Part shown: in pieces, positions 16,525 through 25,580 of the stretch
Numbering within the stretch: position 1 is the first letter of the stretch
Layout: the number at the start of each line of letters is the position of its first letter
Assembly: GCF_052114605.1 (NCBI RefSeq)
Contig: NZ_JBFRFB010000001.1
Coordinates: 248,001 to 312,000 of the forward strand
Reading direction: 5' to 3'
Origin: Microvirga sp052114605
GTDB lineage: Bacteria > Pseudomonadota > Alphaproteobacteria > Rhizobiales > Beijerinckiaceae
DNA length: 64,000 nucleotides
Translations under genes and position numbers: made by a program
Notes under the pieces: generated by a model
What the model was told of the DNA's origin: nothing
The model's input: the letters and a program-made list of their open reading frames with translations, nothing else
Database searches by the model: none

Positions 16525-18833
16525 AGGCTTGCCTTGCGAGATTCGTTGCTCTCCGAAACGGCGGCCGCCATTTCGGATTCAACTTGTTTCCGTTTCGGGA
16601 TCCACATGCGGACCTGTCCACCCCGCCCTGCGGGATTATCGACGAGGTCCATGCCTCCCCCATGGTCTTCGAGAATCTTGGCGACGATCGGCAGGCCCAG
16701 TCCGGTACCACCCTCTCGCGTCGTCATATAGGGTTCCAGAAGGCGTTGACGGCCCTCGACCGGGAAGCCCTTGCCGTTATCGGTGACGGCCAGGATCAAA
16801 TAATCGGGATGCGTATCGTCCAGCGTCACGACGATCCGTGCCTGCCCTCGCTCCTCCTCTGGAACGGCGGCAATGGCCTCGGTGGCGTTTTTTACAATGT
16901 TTGTCGCCGCCTGAGAAATCAGCCTGCGGTCGAAGGGAGCAACCACCGGGCCTTCGGGGAACCGATCCACGAACTCGACCTCCGGATGCGCGATCCGCAT
17001 CATGAAAACGACCTGACGGACGGTCTCCGCCAAATCCTCCTGGCTGATGGCCGGCTTCGGCATGCGAGCGAAGGAGGAGAATTCGTCCACCATGCGCTTG
17101 ATGTCATCGACCTGCCGCACGATGGTGTCTGTGCATTGGTCGAATACCTCGCGATCCGTGGTGATGACCTTTCCATATTTGCGGCGAATGCGCTCGGCGG
17201 AAAGCTGGATCGGGGTCAGCGGATTCTTGATCTCATGCGCGATGCGGCGTGCCACATCCGCCCAGGCGGAGGTGCGCTGAGCCAGGACGAGATCAGTAAT
17301 ATCATCCAGGGTGATGACGAGGTCGCGCCGCTCGCTGCGGGCCTGCTCGCTCGTGACACGCACGTTGATCGTGCGCTCCTTGCCCTTGCGGGAAATCTGG
17401 ATCTGCGACTGCATGAGGCGCTGGCGAGCCTGGCTCATTTCTTGAACCAGTTGCGTCACCTCGGGCAAGACGCTCGTGATGGGACGGCCGATCAACTCTT
17501 CCCGCGGCGTGCCGAGAAGCGCCTCGGTGGAGGGGTTGGCAATGGTGATCAGGCCACGCGCATTGATGCCGATCACGCCTGCGGACACGCCTGCAAGAAC
17601 CGCTTCCGTGAAGCGTCTTCTGCGGTCGATGACTTCGCTCGCGGCGGTAAGGCCATCATGCTGCGTGCGCAGTTCGGCGGTCATCTTGTTGAAGGTTTCT
17701 CCGAGATGGCCGAGATCGCCCTCCCCGCGTTTCACCGGAACCTGGACATAGAAGTTGCCGGTCGCCACCTGATCGGTCGCGTGGATGAGGCGGCGGATGG
17801 GGGCCACGAGACGGTTGGCGAAATTCAGGCCGAACCAGATCGCTGAAAGCAGGACAATGAGGGCGATCAGGGTGAACATCGAAGCGAAGGCGACCTGAAT
17901 GCCGGCCTTTTTCTGATTCAGTCCCTCATAGATCTCGACGCCGCGCTCAGCTACGGCGGGGAACTCGACCGCCCGGGGATCGACCTCGCGAGCGAGGTAC
18001 AGGATGCGCCCGTTATGTGCGTCCAGTTTCAGAACCGAGCGAAAGATATTGCCGGTGCTCTGAAAGAGGCATAGAGCTTCTTGGTTGCTTGCGTCCGCCA
18101 GATCGGCCGGGGTCGGTTCCGGAATGCCCGGCACCTTCTTGCCCTCGATGCGCTCCACGACCGTGCCGTCCGGCTCCACGATCATGGCGAGCGGGAACCC
18201 TAAGAAAACCGCGCGGGAATTCATAAACTCCTGGAACAGCTTGCGGTCCGCATCGAAGAGAACCTTGGCCCGGTTGAGATCGGCCGCCATGAGCTGCGTC
18301 TCGCGGGCAATCGTCCGGCATTGCGTCTCCCGGTAGGACCGCGCGATCTCCACGGTGTTGAACATCAATTCCCTGATGGTGCTAGTGAACCAGGGATCGA
18401 GGCCCCGCTCCAGGGTGACCGTGGCGACTCCGGCCACGAGAACCGCGGGTAGGACGGCAACAAGGCTGAAAAGGCCAACGATGCGGACGTGAAGTCCTGC
18501 CGCGGCCGCTCCTGCCTTATGCTCGCGTACGAGCTTGCGCGCCTGCCAGGCGACGATGCCGAGCAGGAGCGCGATCAGGATACCGTTCAGGATGAAAAGC
18601 CAGACGACCACATCATGCGTGGGCAGGATCGGCGTGGCACCGGCCAGGACGAGGAAAGTCGTCAGGGCGGAACCCAGTGCCGTCAGAACGGCCACATAGC
18701 CCAGCCAGCCGAAGCCTCTATGGCTCGGCTCGGCTGTCTGATGCTGCTCTTGTATGCTCTGGTCGTTCAAGACGTGAGGCCCCGCAACTAGGATGCCTCG
18801 CGCGGCACCCTTTAGAGGGTGATGCACCAACAC
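16521..18833 (-). CDS. ntrY: Sensor histidine kinase NtrY
   Basis: 770 residues. There are three N-terminal hydrophobic segments (around residues 45-140), a periplasmic sensor region of about 170 residues and a further membrane segment (IALIVLLSAIWFGLNF). HAMP (RLVAPIRRLIHATDQVATG) and PAS domains follow, then a HisKA domain with the phosphorylated His in RRIAHEIKNPLTP. The HATPase ends in REGGTGLGLPIVAKI. Together with NtrX it responds to nitrogen and, in related bacteria, redox state. It begins 31 bases after ntrC, so the five genes dusB-ntrB-ntrC-ntrY-ntrX look like one operon. The exact start is less certain than the rest. Confidence 0.93.
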   Translation of the reverse strand: MLVHHPLKGAARGILVAGPHVLNDQSIQEQHQTAEPSHRGFGWLGYVAVLTALGSALTTFLVLAGATPILPTHDVVVWLFILNGILIALLLGIVAWQARKLVREHKAGAAAAGLHVRIVGLFSLVAVLPAVLVAGVATVTLERGLDPWFTSTIRELMFNTVEIARSYRETQCRTIARETQLMAADLNRAKVLFDADRKLFQEFMNSRAVFLGFPLAMIVEPDGTVVERIEGKKVPGIPEPTPADLADASNQEALCLFQSTGNIFRSVLKLDAHNGRILYLAREVDPRAVEFPAVAERGVEIYEGLNQKKAGIQVAFASMFTLIALIVLLSAIWFGLNFANRLVAPIRRLIHATDQVATGNFYVQVPVKRGEGDLGHLGETFNKMTAELRTQHDGLTAASEVIDRRRRFTEAVLAGVSAGVIGINARGLITIANPSTEALLGTPREELIGRPITSVLPEVTQLVQEMSQARQRLMQSQIQISRKGKERTINVRVTSEQARSERRDLVITLDDITDLVLAQRTSAWADVARRIAHEIKNPLTPIQLSAERIRRKYGKVITTDREVFDQCTDTIVRQVDDIKRMVDEFSSFARMPKPAISQEDLAETVRQVVFMMRIAHPEVEFVDRFPEGPVVAPFDRRLISQAATNIVKNATEAIAAVPEEERGQARIVVTLDDTHPDYLILAVTDNGKGFPVEGRQRLLEPYMTTREGGTGLGLPIVAKILEDHGGGMDLVDNPAGRGGQVRMWIPKRKQVESEMAAAVSESNESRKASL

Positions 18834-18864
18834 AACACTGTGGTCAAATTATTACAGCCACGGC

Positions 18865-20328
18865 TCAAACGCGGTTTGTACGCACCACCATGAGTTCCAG
18901 GTCCCGAACCTTCTTGCGTAAGGTGTTGCGATTCACGCCCAGCAGCTCCGCCGCACGGATCTGGTTGCCGCGAGTTGCCGCAAGGGCAGCTCCAATCAGC
19001 GGCCCTTCGATCTCACGTAAGATTCGATGATAGAGCCCCGGAGGCGGCAACGTATCTCTAAAGCCGGAAAAATATTCGGCCAGATGCCGCTCGACAGCAT
19101 CGGAGAGTCCCTCCGCGTTCTGCTGGCCCTGAGTGCTTGGCTTGCCGGCCGGCTGAGGCGGCAGAAGTGGCTGGGAATCCAGCTCCGCCTCGATGATGGC
19201 GCCGGTGATCGTGTCCTGCGGGTACAGGGCCGCCAAACGCCGCACCAGGTTTTCCAGCTCGCGGACATTGCCGGGCCAGCGGTAGCGCTTCATCCGGTCC
19301 ATGGCCTCCACGTCGAGCTGCTTGCGGGCCAGTCCTTCCTTTTCGACCAGGGTGAAGAAGTGGCGAGCGAGATCGGGAATGTCCTCCACACGCTCGCGCA
19401 GGGGCGGAAGGCGCAGGGGCACCACGTTGAGCCGGAAATATAGATCCTCGCGGAACAGGCCCTGTTGGATCAGAACCCGGAGATCCTTGTTTGTCGCAGC
19501 GACGATGCGGACATTGGTCTTTATCGGCACGCGCCCGCCGACGGTGGTGTATTCGCCCTGCTGAAGCACTCGAAGCAAGCGCGTCTGCGCCTCCATCGGC
19601 ATGTCGCCGATTTCATCGAGGAAGAGGGTGCCGCCCTCGGCCTGTTCGAAGCGTCCTGTATTGCGCGCGGTTGCCCCTGTGAAGGCGCCCTTCTCGTGGC
19701 CGAACAACTCTGACTCGATCAGCTCCCGCGGGATCGCCGCCATGTTGACGGCCACGAAGGGGCCTTGGCGACGCTTGCCGTAATCATGCAGCGCCTTCGC
19801 CACCAGCTCCTTGCCGGTCCCGGACTCGCCTGTGATCATCACGGTCAGGTCCGTTGGCATCAGCCGCGCAAGGGCGCGGTAGATTTCCTGCATGGCATGG
19901 GAACGGCCGACGAGGGGAATATCCTCATTCTCCGCATTCGGCACACTTGATACCGCATGGCGAGGCCGCGAAAGCGCTCGGCCCACGACGGCCACCAATT
20001 CCTTCAGATCGAAGGGCTTCGGAAGATACTCGTAGGCTCCGCGTTCGGAAGCCTTGATGGCGGTCATGAACGTGTTCTGGGCGCTCATGACGATGATGGG
20101 AAGCTCGGGGCGCAGCTTCTTGATGCGCGGCAGCAGGTCGAACGCGTTCTCATCGGGCATCATCACGTCCGTGATGATGACGTCGCCCTCACCTTGAGCC
20201 ACCCAGCGCCACAAAGTTGCGGCGTTGCTCGTGGACCGCACCTCGTACCCGGCCCTGGAGAGCGCCTGATTCAGCACTGTCCGAATGGCGGCATCGTCAT
20301 CGGCAAGAAGAATTTGTCCGCTGGGCAT
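18865..20328 (-). CDS. ntrC: Nitrogen regulation response regulator NtrC
   Basis: A sigma-54 enhancer-binding activator of nitrogen assimilation genes. The 487 residues comprise a receiver (LLADDDAAIRT, phospho-Asp in IITDVMMP), an AAA+ domain (Walker A GESGTGKELVAKAL, GAFTGA loop in HEKGAFTGATARN, Walker B LFLDEIGDMP) and a C-terminal Fis HTH (IRAAELLGVNRNTLRKKV). A TTG at 20343 opens the frame five codons earlier, but the ATG at 20328 gives the family start MPSGQILLADDD and lies 11 bases after the ntrB stop. Confidence 0.95.
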   Translation of the reverse strand: MPSGQILLADDDAAIRTVLNQALSRAGYEVRSTSNAATLWRWVAQGEGDVIITDVMMPDENAFDLLPRIKKLRPELPIIVMSAQNTFMTAIKASERGAYEYLPKPFDLKELVAVVGRALSRPRHAVSSVPNAENEDIPLVGRSHAMQEIYRALARLMPTDLTVMITGESGTGKELVAKALHDYGKRRQGPFVAVNMAAIPRELIESELFGHEKGAFTGATARNTGRFEQAEGGTLFLDEIGDMPMEAQTRLLRVLQQGEYTTVGGRVPIKTNVRIVAATNKDLRVLIQQGLFREDLYFRLNVVPLRLPPLRERVEDIPDLARHFFTLVEKEGLARKQLDVEAMDRMKRYRWPGNVRELENLVRRLAALYPQDTITGAIIEAELDSQPLLPPQPAGKPSTQGQQNAEGLSDAVERHLAEYFSGFRDTLPPPGLYHRILREIEGPLIGAALAATRGNQIRAAELLGVNRNTLRKKVRDLELMVVRTNRV

Positions 20329-20339
20329 ATCGATTAGCC

Positions 20340-21440
20340 TCAAATATCCGCTTCGCGACCGTCATTGGCGCGATGCATCGGCAGAAGAATTCGGAAAGTC
20401 GTACGGCGCGGCGCCGGCTCACATTCGATGATCCCGCCATGATCGCCGACGATCTTCGCCACGAGCGCAAGTCCAAGGCCGCTGCCTTGGACCTTCGTTG
20501 TCACGAAGGGATCGAATAGATCGCTCATGAGTTCGGGCGGGATGCCCGGACCGTTGTCGCTCACGCTGAGCTCTATCGGTAGGCTCACCCGTTCCTGTGC
20601 CCCCGGAATCTGAAGGCGTACACCTGTGCGGAACGCCGTCGATAGCGTGATCTCCCCATCCGTCGAATCGATACCGACAGCCTCTGCGGCGTTCTTCACG
20701 AGATTGAGGATGACCTGGATCAACTGGTCCCGATTGCCGAGAACCGGCGGGAGCGAAGGATCGTAATTTTCGACGAAGCGGATATGCCGCGCGAAGCCGG
20801 ATTGAGCGAGACGTTTCACATGATCGAGCACGCCATGGATGTTGACCGGCCCACGCTCGACAGGGCGCTCCTCGCCGAACAACTCCATTCGCTCGACGAG
20901 CTTTACGATGCGGTCGGTCTCGTCGCAGATCAATCGGGTCAGGAGGCGGTCGTCCTCGTTGGCGGATTGCTCGAGCAATTGAGCGGCGCCTCGAATACCG
21001 GAGAGCGGATTTTTAATTTCGTGCGCCAGAAGGGCACCGAGCGCGGTGATGGACCGCGCGGCCCCGCGATGGGTGAGCTGTCGGTTCATCTTGTCAGCGA
21101 TTGTGCGCTCCTGGAGCATGATGAGAACGTTCTCGCCATCGTCTCCCAGCGGGGTCGCGAACACGTCGACGATGCGCTCAGCCCCCATGCGCGGGCTGCC
21201 GATATCGACCCTGTGCTCGCTGACGCTGGAGCCTCGCTGGCGAACGTCGTCAATAAGTGCCATCACAGGGGAATCGAAGGGCAGGAAGTCGCTGAGCTTC
21301 TGGCGCTGCATCATGCGCAGGCTCATCTCGAAAAACGCTTCGGCTGCGGAATTTCCATGAACGATCTTGTGATCCCCACCGATGGTGAGGACCGGCAGGG
21401 GAAGTGCATTCACGATGAGGTCGTTCATGGCGATCGTCAT
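20340..21440 (-). CDS. ntrB: Nitrogen regulation sensor kinase NtrB
   Basis: A cytosolic histidine kinase that phosphorylates NtrC under nitrogen limitation and is controlled by PII proteins. The 366 residues have an N-terminal PAS domain without membrane segments, the HisKA motif LLAHEIKNPLSGIRG, and a HATPase domain with the N box LVKNAAEAVG and G boxes VSDNGPGIPP and GSGLGLALV. Its ATG overlaps the dusB stop (ATGA), so translation is coupled. Confidence 0.95.
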   Translation of the reverse strand: MTIAMNDLIVNALPLPVLTIGGDHKIVHGNSAAEAFFEMSLRMMQRQKLSDFLPFDSPVMALIDDVRQRGSSVSEHRVDIGSPRMGAERIVDVFATPLGDDGENVLIMLQERTIADKMNRQLTHRGAARSITALGALLAHEIKNPLSGIRGAAQLLEQSANEDDRLLTRLICDETDRIVKLVERMELFGEERPVERGPVNIHGVLDHVKRLAQSGFARHIRFVENYDPSLPPVLGNRDQLIQVILNLVKNAAEAVGIDSTDGEITLSTAFRTGVRLQIPGAQERVSLPIELSVSDNGPGIPPELMSDLFDPFVTTKVQGSGLGLALVAKIVGDHGGIIECEPAPRRTTFRILLPMHRANDGREADI

Positions 21441-22456
21441 GCGGCCTCCCGTGCGCGCTCGGTATGAAGGGATCGCAACAGGTTCATGACGGCGCGCGCG
21501 TCACTGGACGTCACCAGATCGGTTCGGACCGATTGCGACACACGAAACCCCATCGAAATCGCCGTCTCGGCATAGCCGACGAGATGCTTGCGCGCATGGC
21601 GGATACCCACTTGCGGACCATAGAGACTGAGAAGGCCCTCGTAGTGCTCCACGGCGATCTCGGTCAGCTCCTCGGCGGTCGGATCGGGCAGGCTGCGCCC
21701 CTGAAGAGCGGCGCCGATCTGTCCCACGATCCACGGACGCCCGACAGCGGAGCGCCCGATCATCACCGCCGCCGCGCCCGATGCAGCGAGGCAGGCTCGC
21801 GCATCGTCGAGCGAGCCGATATCGCCGTTGGCGATGACGGGGATGCTCACGGCCTGAACGACGGACGCAATCGCGTTCCAGTCCGCCATGCCCTTGTAGA
21901 ATTGCTGCCGGGTCCGGCCATGCACCGTTACGGCCTTGACGCCCAGTGCCTCGGCGCGTCGGGCAAGCTCGGGCGCATTGATGGTGCCATGATCCCATCC
22001 GAGCCGCATCTTCACGGTCACGGGGACGCTGGCGGCAGCCACTGTGGCTTCGATCAGGCGGCAGGCATGATCGAGGTCCCGCATGAGAGCGGAGCCAGAA
22101 TAACCGCCAATCACCCGCTTTGCGGGGCAGCCCATATTGATGTCGATAATCCGGGCCCCTGCCCCTTCAGCCAGCCGCGCGGCTTCGACCATCCAATGCG
22201 GCTCGCAACCGGCGAGTTGCACCACATGGGGTTCGATGCCTGTGCCCTCCGCCCGTAACTGAGCCTCCTCCGAACCCTGCACGAGTTCGTCGGATGCCAC
22301 CATCTCGGACACGACGAGACCAGCCCCCCAGCTCTTGGCAATGCGCCGAAGAGCAACGTCCGTCACGCCGGACAGAGGTGCGAGCACAGCTGGGTTTTCG
22401 ACTCGGACAGGGCCGATGCAGAACTCTCGCCCGCCTATTTTTTGATCAAGATTCAT
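21437..22456 (-). CDS. dusB: tRNA-dihydrouridine synthase (DusB/NifR3)
   Basis: An FMN-dependent enzyme reducing uridine to dihydrouridine in tRNA. The 339-residue TIM barrel shows the family signatures LAPLSGVTDVALRR at the N-terminus, MGCPAKRVIGGYSGSALM with the catalytic Cys, VTVHGRTRQQFYKG, and PVIANGDIGSLDDA. It is the first gene of the ntr operon; nifR3-ntrB-ntrC order is the standard arrangement in alphaproteobacteria. It is divergent from ispDF with 107 bases between. Confidence 0.95.
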   Translation of the reverse strand: MNLDQKIGGREFCIGPVRVENPAVLAPLSGVTDVALRRIAKSWGAGLVVSEMVASDELVQGSEEAQLRAEGTGIEPHVVQLAGCEPHWMVEAARLAEGAGARIIDINMGCPAKRVIGGYSGSALMRDLDHACRLIEATVAAASVPVTVKMRLGWDHGTINAPELARRAEALGVKAVTVHGRTRQQFYKGMADWNAIASVVQAVSIPVIANGDIGSLDDARACLAASGAAAVMIGRSAVGRPWIVGQIGAALQGRSLPDPTAEELTEIAVEHYEGLLSLYGPQVGIRHARKHLVGYAETAISMGFRVSQSVRTDLVTSSDARAVMNLLRSLHTERAREAA

Positions 22457-22563
22457 TGTGCCTAATTAATAGACAAATCTCAGGCCTGCGCAAGCCCCCG
22501 GTCAGGAGATTTGCCTATTCGGCAAGTCGCGCTTAGGACAGCACCTGTCACAGAGGCCCGCTT

Positions 22564-23745
22564 ATGTCAGTCGTTGCCCTTATCGTTGCCGCAGGACGTG
22601 GATCGCGAGCAGGCGAAGGCATGCCGAAGCAATATCGTCTCCTGAATGGCCGGACCATTCTGGAACAGACCCTCAAATGCTTTCTCGACCACCCAAGGAT
22701 CGATCATGTCATCGTGGTCATCCACCCGGACGACATTGCCCTTTACGACAAGGCCGTCGGTTCAGCCGGTGTGAACGTCCCCCTGCTCCCCGCCGCCTAT
22801 GGTGGAGAAACACGGCAGGATTCTGTCAGGAGCGGGCTGGAAGCCCTCTCGGACCTCGCTCCGGATCTCGTCCTCATCCATGACGCCGCCCGCCCATTCG
22901 TCAAAGCAGACTTGATCGACCGGGCCATCGATTCAGCAAAGACGTGGGGAGCCGCCGTCCCCGGCATCCCCGTCACGGATACGATCAAGGTTTTGGATAA
23001 ACGGGGCATGGTGACTTCCACACCAGACAGATCCGGCCTTCGGGCCATCCAGACTCCGCAGGCCTTTCGATTTACCGCACTGAGCGAGGCCCATCGCAAG
23101 GCTGCCGCCGCTGGGCTCCACGCCTTCACGGATGACGGCGCCTTGGCTGAGTGGGCCGGGCTTCCCGTACATGTCTTTGGCGGAGAAGTTTCCAACATCA
23201 AACTCACTCACCCCTCCGATTTCGCGGAGGAGGAGCAGCGCCTGAAAGGCTCCCGCATGACCTATGTAACCCGCGTTGGAACCGGCTTCGATGTGCATGC
23301 CTTCGGCGAGGGCGATCATATCTGGCTCGGCGGGATCAAGGTTGCCCATGACCGTGGTGTGATCGCTCACTCCGATGGGGACGTGATCCTGCATGCCCTG
23401 ACTGATGCCATTCTCGGCACGCTGGCCGATGGGGATATTGGAACCCACTTCCCGCCCAGCGATCCGCAATGGCGCGGCGCGTCCTCGGACCGCTTCCTCG
23501 CCCATGCGGTGAGCCTTGTGCGTGATCGAGGTGGGTTGCTCGATCATCTCGATACGACCCTGCTCTGCGAGAAGCCTCGTCTAGGTCCGCATCGCGAAGC
23601 CATGCGGCAGCGGATCGCCGAGATCTGCGGCTTGCGTCTCGACCAGGTTTCGCTGAAGGCCACGACGACCGAGAAACTGGGGTTCACAGGCCGCAGTGAA
23701 GGCATCGCGGCGCAGGCCGCCGCTACGATCCGTCTGCCGGAGTAA
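22564..23745 (+). CDS. ispDF: Bifunctional IspD/IspF of the MEP isoprenoid pathway
   Basis: A fusion of 2-C-methyl-D-erythritol 4-phosphate cytidylyltransferase (about residues 1-230: VAAGRGSRAGEGMPKQY, IHDAARPFV) and 2-C-methyl-D-erythritol 2,4-cyclodiphosphate synthase (about 235-393: GTGFDVHAFGEGD, AHSDGDVILHALTDAILG, KATTTEKLGFTGRSEGI). It catalyses the third and fifth steps of isoprenoid precursor synthesis. The fused form is typical of alphaproteobacteria. cinA begins four bases after the stop. Confidence 0.97.
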   Translation: MSVVALIVAAGRGSRAGEGMPKQYRLLNGRTILEQTLKCFLDHPRIDHVIVVIHPDDIALYDKAVGSAGVNVPLLPAAYGGETRQDSVRSGLEALSDLAPDLVLIHDAARPFVKADLIDRAIDSAKTWGAAVPGIPVTDTIKVLDKRGMVTSTPDRSGLRAIQTPQAFRFTALSEAHRKAAAAGLHAFTDDGALAEWAGLPVHVFGGEVSNIKLTHPSDFAEEEQRLKGSRMTYVTRVGTGFDVHAFGEGDHIWLGGIKVAHDRGVIAHSDGDVILHALTDAILGTLADGDIGTHFPPSDPQWRGASSDRFLAHAVSLVRDRGGLLDHLDTTLLCEKPRLGPHREAMRQRIAEICGLRLDQVSLKATTTEKLGFTGRSEGIAAQAAATIRLPE

Positions 23746-23749
23746 GACG

Positions 23750-24235
23750 ATGAAGCCAGAATTGAAGCACCGTGCGGATGCCCTCCTCAAGGCCTATGAG
23801 CGAAACGGCCTGAAGATCGCAACGGCGGAGTCCTGCACCGGCGGCCTCGTCGCCGCCCTGCTGACGGAAATCTCCGGCTCCTCCGCCGTCGTCGAAAGAG
23901 GCTTCGTCACTTACTCCAATGAGGCGAAGATTGAGCTGATCGGCGTCCCCGCCGATCTCATCGCCACGCATGGCGCCGTCAGCGAACCGGTGGCCCGCGC
24001 CATGGCGGAAGGTGCGTTGGCTCACTCGCACGCCGATGTTGCTGTTGCCATCACCGGCATTGCCGGTCCCGGCGGCGGAAGCGAGGCGAAACCTGTCGGG
24101 CTTGTGCATTTCGGTATGGCCCGGAAAGGTAGGCCCACGCAGCATCTCGAACGGCGCTATGGCGATTTGGGCCGCGTGATGGTGCGCTGGTGTGCCGTAG
24201 AGGATGCAATCGCGCTTTTCGAGTCCGTGCTGTAA
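23750..24235 (+). CDS. cinA: CinA C-terminal-domain protein (NMN amidohydrolase type)
   Basis: 161 residues consisting only of the CinA C-terminal domain, which deamidates nicotinamide mononucleotide in the family (PncC). Seen are ATAESCTGGLVAALLTEISG, VTYSNEAK, HGAVSEPVARAMAEGA and GIAGPGGGSEAKPVG. The N-terminal MoaB-like COG1058 domain is absent, as usual for the single-domain form. The frame opens at 23696, but the ATG at 23750 follows the ispDF stop by four bases and fits the family start. Its TAA overlaps the next ATG by one base. Confidence 0.92.
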   Translation: MKPELKHRADALLKAYERNGLKIATAESCTGGLVAALLTEISGSSAVVERGFVTYSNEAKIELIGVPADLIATHGAVSEPVARAMAEGALAHSHADVAVAITGIAGPGGGSEAKPVGLVHFGMARKGRPTQHLERRYGDLGRVMVRWCAVEDAIALFESVL

Positions 24236-24567
24236 TGCACTTCCGCCTGCGGCTTTCCTGGCTCGAAATCATTCTGCAGAGCCTGTTGGCGTTCGTCCTT
24301 TTCGGCTTGGTCTATGACTTCATTCAAGCGATAGGCGCATCGGCTTGCAGCGATCGTCCCATCCAACCCGATTGTTATCCTTGGGGTGCGGAGGGACTGA
24401 CGGACAACTATGACTCGAAAGAGGCCTACCTTCGTTCCTCAGCTGTCGGTATCGCCCTCTTGTTCGCTGCTTCCATCCAACCGTTTTTCGCGCCCGGTCC
24501 GAAATCAGGCCTGATCCGGCTTTCTGTCGTGATTGTCGCTGGAGGCTTGTTGCTGCGGTTTTGGTGA
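24235..24567 (+). CDS. Small membrane protein of unknown function
   Basis: 110 residues with three hydrophobic segments: IILQSLLAFVLFGLVY, AVGIALLFAASIQPFF and LSVVIVAGGLLLRF. Between the first two lies a short loop with two cysteines (SACSDRPIQPDCYP) that may form a disulfide on the outer face. It is coupled to cinA by a TAATG overlap and ends one base before the convergent COQ10-like gene. I recognise no family. Confidence 0.65.
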   Translation: MHFRLRLSWLEIILQSLLAFVLFGLVYDFIQAIGASACSDRPIQPDCYPWGAEGLTDNYDSKEAYLRSSAVGIALLFAASIQPFFAPGPKSGLIRLSVVIVAGGLLLRFW

Positions 24568-24568
24568 C

Positions 24569-25039
24569 CTACCCAGCCGCTATCGAACCTTTCGGACCGA
24601 AAACCTGATCCGCCCTTTTCTCGAAGGATTCGGTGAATTTGCGGAAGGCCTTGTCGAAAACCGTGCCCATGAGCAGGCCGAGCGCGAAGCTTTTAAATTC
24701 GTAGTTGATGTAGAACTCCACATCGCAGCCGGTGGGCGTGGGGTGGAATGTCCAGCGGTTTTCCAGATACTTGAACGGGCCATCCACGTATTCGACCTGG
24801 ATGCGAAGGCGTGGCTCGTCGAGGGTCACGCGGGTGGTGAAACTCTCATTGATCGCCTTGTAGCCCACGCGCATGTTGGCCACGAGCGTCTCGACGCCCT
24901 CCCCGCTCTGCACGCGGCGGATGACACGCAGGTCTTCACACAGAGGCAGGAATTCCGGATAGCTCTCCACATCGGCGACGAGAGAAAACATCTCGGCCGG
25001 CTTGTGCTTCACGGAACGCGTCATGCGGAAAGTCGGCAT
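24569..25039 (-). CDS. COQ10/RatA-like SRPBCC protein (ubiquinone-binding)
   Basis: 156 residues of the START-like fold. Signatures MFSLVADVESYPEFLPLCEDLRV and the C-terminal AFRKFTESFEKRADQVFG are typical of COQ10-type proteins that bind ubiquinone and support respiration. The E. coli homologue RatA was described as a toxin affecting ribosome association, but no antitoxin is near. It is the last gene of a minus-strand run lipA, P-loop protein, coq10; the lipA-coq10 neighbourhood is common in the order. Confidence 0.88.
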   Translation of the reverse strand: MPTFRMTRSVKHKPAEMFSLVADVESYPEFLPLCEDLRVIRRVQSGEGVETLVANMRVGYKAINESFTTRVTLDEPRLRIQVEYVDGPFKYLENRWTFHPTPTGCDVEFYINYEFKSFALGLLMGTVFDKAFRKFTESFEKRADQVFGPKGSIAAG

Positions 25040-25042
25040 GGG

Positions 25043-25567
25043 TCAGGCGGCCTCTTTGAGATGTGTCAGCTCGGCCTCGATGGCCGGAATGTCGGAACGG
25101 GAACGCAGCACGAAAAGCCTCTGATCCGGCCGGAGGTGTTCGAGCATACGTGCCGTCTTGGGGCGCATGGTCTTCGGATAGCTCCAGATCCAGCGCATGA
25201 AAGACCAGTCGAATTTCTCAGGCCCGGCCACGCCAAGATCGGAACGTGGCCGCCCGTAATTTGTCATGACCCGCCAGAGCACGCCGGCGATGCAGCGCCA
25301 GCGCGGCAGATCGAGCCACACGATAGCCGTGGCGCGCGGTACGCGGATGTCGAAGGTGCTGGAGTAATTGCCGTCCATGATCCAAACCGGTCGCGCCGCG
25401 AGGTCCTTCACGCGCTCACGCCATTCGGGCCGTGACGGCATGGTCCAGCCCGGCCCGAAATATTCCCGGTCGAGATGGATCAGGGGGAGCCCGAGCCGTT
25501 CGCTAAGTCGCCGCGCCAAGGTGCTCTTGCCCGCGCCCGGGCTGCCGATGACCAGAATTCGCTGCAT
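25043..25567 (-). CDS. P-loop kinase-like ATPase (FlaR/adenylate kinase-like)
   Basis: 174 residues starting with a Walker A motif (MQRILVIGSPGAGKSTLARRL). LIHLDREYFGPGW and WIMDGNYSSTF follow, which are typical of the 'topology modulation'/adenylate-kinase-like family with unknown small-molecule substrate. It sits between lipA (14 bases upstream) and the COQ10-like gene (3 bases downstream), on the same strand, and is probably co-transcribed. No function can be stated. Confidence 0.8.
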   Translation of the reverse strand: MQRILVIGSPGAGKSTLARRLSERLGLPLIHLDREYFGPGWTMPSRPEWRERVKDLAARPVWIMDGNYSSTFDIRVPRATAIVWLDLPRWRCIAGVLWRVMTNYGRPRSDLGVAGPEKFDWSFMRWIWSYPKTMRPKTARMLEHLRPDQRLFVLRSRSDIPAIEAELTHLKEAA

Positions 25568-25580
25568 GCTCCATCCGAAA